Shown piece after piece: positions 25,173 through 25,664 of a stretch of DNA of 25,664 nucleotides. Below the pieces are notes generated by a model that was not told where the DNA came from, searched no databases, and was given only the letters and a program-made list of their open reading frames with translations. Numbering within the stretch: the stretch's first letter is position 1; each line of letters opens with the position of its first letter. The position numbers and the translations under genes were made by a program. The DNA is from Enterococcus hirae ATCC 9790 (GTDB lineage: Bacteria > Bacillota > Bacilli > Lactobacillales > Enterococcaceae). The stretch is from assembly GCF_000271405.2 (NCBI RefSeq), contig NC_018081.1, forward strand, positions 2,801,554 through 2,827,217, written 5' to 3'.

Positions 25173-25664
25173 TTAGTTATTCTTTTTATTTCTTTTCATT
25201 TTCCAAATACCCATTCCCGAAATCAACGATACTAAGCCACCTAACCAAGAAACAGATGAACTTACCGTATCAGAGGTTTTAGGATACATTTTTAGTGTTG
25301 AGCCGTCATGGTAATTCAATGGTTTTGTATGACTTGTCCCACCATAGTGCAAAGGTAATTGTGGTGGATTTGAACCTGATCCACCAGAAGTGTTGATCGG
25401 CACCATTCCTGGGTCGCCGTTCTGATCCGTATCTGTACCATTTCCTGCACTTCCCATGCCGGCATCCGCATCGGCGTCGGCATCGGCGTCGGCATCGGCA
25501 TCAGCGTCGGCGTCGGCATCGGCGTCAGCATCGGCATCGGCGTCGGCATCGGCGTCGGCGTCAGCATCCGCATCAGCGTCGGCGTCAGCATCAGCGTCGG
25601 CATCTGCATCGGCATCAGCGTCGGCATCGGCATCAGCATCGGCGTCAGCATCGGCATCCGCATC
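25173..25664 (-). CDS. Wall-anchored surface protein with Asp-Ala repeats, partial (5' end outside window)
   Basis: Only the last 163 residues are in the window. They consist of 34 uninterrupted Asp-Ala dipeptides (25664-25461), a Gly/Ser/Pro-rich linker ([18 protein letters not shown] onward), and a C-terminal sorting signal. The signal reads YPKTS (25286-25272), hydrophobic segment [15 protein letters not shown], and basic tail KMKRNKKNN. The layout is that of sortase substrates such as Ser-Asp-repeat proteins, where the repeat forms a stalk lifting a ligand-binding region from the wall. The motif departs from LPxTG at the first and last positions. The frame is fixed by the sorting signal; the other frames of the repeat give a Met/Pro/Thr-rich shadow. 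The binding domain, start and promoter lie beyond 25664. Confidence 0.85.
   Translation of the reverse strand, partial: DADADADADADADADADADADADADADADADADADADADADADADADADADADADADADADADADADAGMGSAGNGTDTDQNGDPGMVPINTSGGSGSNPPQLPLHYGGTSHTKPLNYHDGSTLKMYPKTSDTVSSSVSWLGGLVSLISGMGIWKMKRNKKNN
25461..25664 (-). repeat. Asp-Ala hexanucleotide repeat region
   Basis: Thirty-four 6-bp units of the form GAY GCN encode (Asp-Ala)34 without a single deviation and run off the window edge. The synonymous codons are mixed (GAT/GAC; GCC, GCT, GCG, GCA), so the DNA is less uniform than the protein. GC content is far above the surrounding sequence because of the codon pattern. Confidence 0.97.

Noticed and set aside
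25316..25663. Met/Pro/Thr-rich frame across the repeat on the minus strand
   Set aside because: It is the shifted reading of the GAY-GCN repeat. The frame joined to the sorting signal reads Asp-Ala and is the real one.

Overview
The window looks like an Enterococcus chromosome segment. This is inferred from the low GC, the strong AGGAGG-type ribosome binding sites, the many sharp intrinsic terminators, the LPxTG-type surface proteins, and the set mutY, recX, rlmCD-type methyltransferase, prfC and DUF402 phosphatase. A secreted chitinase next to a single-domain chitin LPMO also fits this genus. The species cannot be fixed from sequence reading alone. No rRNA, tRNA, CRISPR array, insertion sequence or phage gene was seen.

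Layout. Positions 1-2.8 kb hold a UDP-GlcNAc 2-epimerase and prfC (minus strand). Positions 3.1-8.1 kb hold a 1510-residue cell-wall-anchored polysaccharide lyase family 8 enzyme (hyaluronate-lyase type) with six 69-residue repeats. Its leader is elaborate: a near-consensus promoter, a perfect cre operator, a RAT-like antiterminator overlapping an intrinsic terminator, and a start-stop element. Positions 8.3-11.0 kb hold a CorC/HlyC-type CBS membrane protein and an AI-2E family transporter. Positions 11.1-15.8 kb are housekeeping: a GNAT acetyltransferase, a DUF402 nucleotide phosphatase, mutY overlapping recX, and a divergent 23S rRNA uracil methyltransferase. Positions 15.9-16.7 kb hold a DUF697-like protein. 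Positions 17.0-19.3 kb hold the chitin module, an AA10 LPMO and a GH18-FnIII-CBM5/12 chitinase, each with its own promoter overlapped by a cre-like site. Positions 19.5-21.3 kb hold a TspO/MBR protein and an LCP-family protein with a Gln/Asn/Tyr-rich tail.

The last part (21.6-25.7 kb, all minus strand) is the least familiar. In order of transcription it holds the end of a surface protein made of an uninterrupted Asp-Ala dipeptide repeat with a variant sorting signal (YPKTS). Next come a 554-residue predicted helical-toroid cytoplasmic protein, a small membrane protein apparently broken by two single-base losses in A-runs, and a MurF-like ligase. Spacing suggests that at least the last three form an operon. 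The gene order recalls, but does not match, amino-acid-polymer ligase systems such as Pgs/Cap. This is the best candidate for an undescribed system.

Common themes are extracellular glycan use under carbon control (lyase, chitinase, LPMO) and cell-envelope building (epimerase, LCP protein, MurF-like ligase, wall-anchored proteins).
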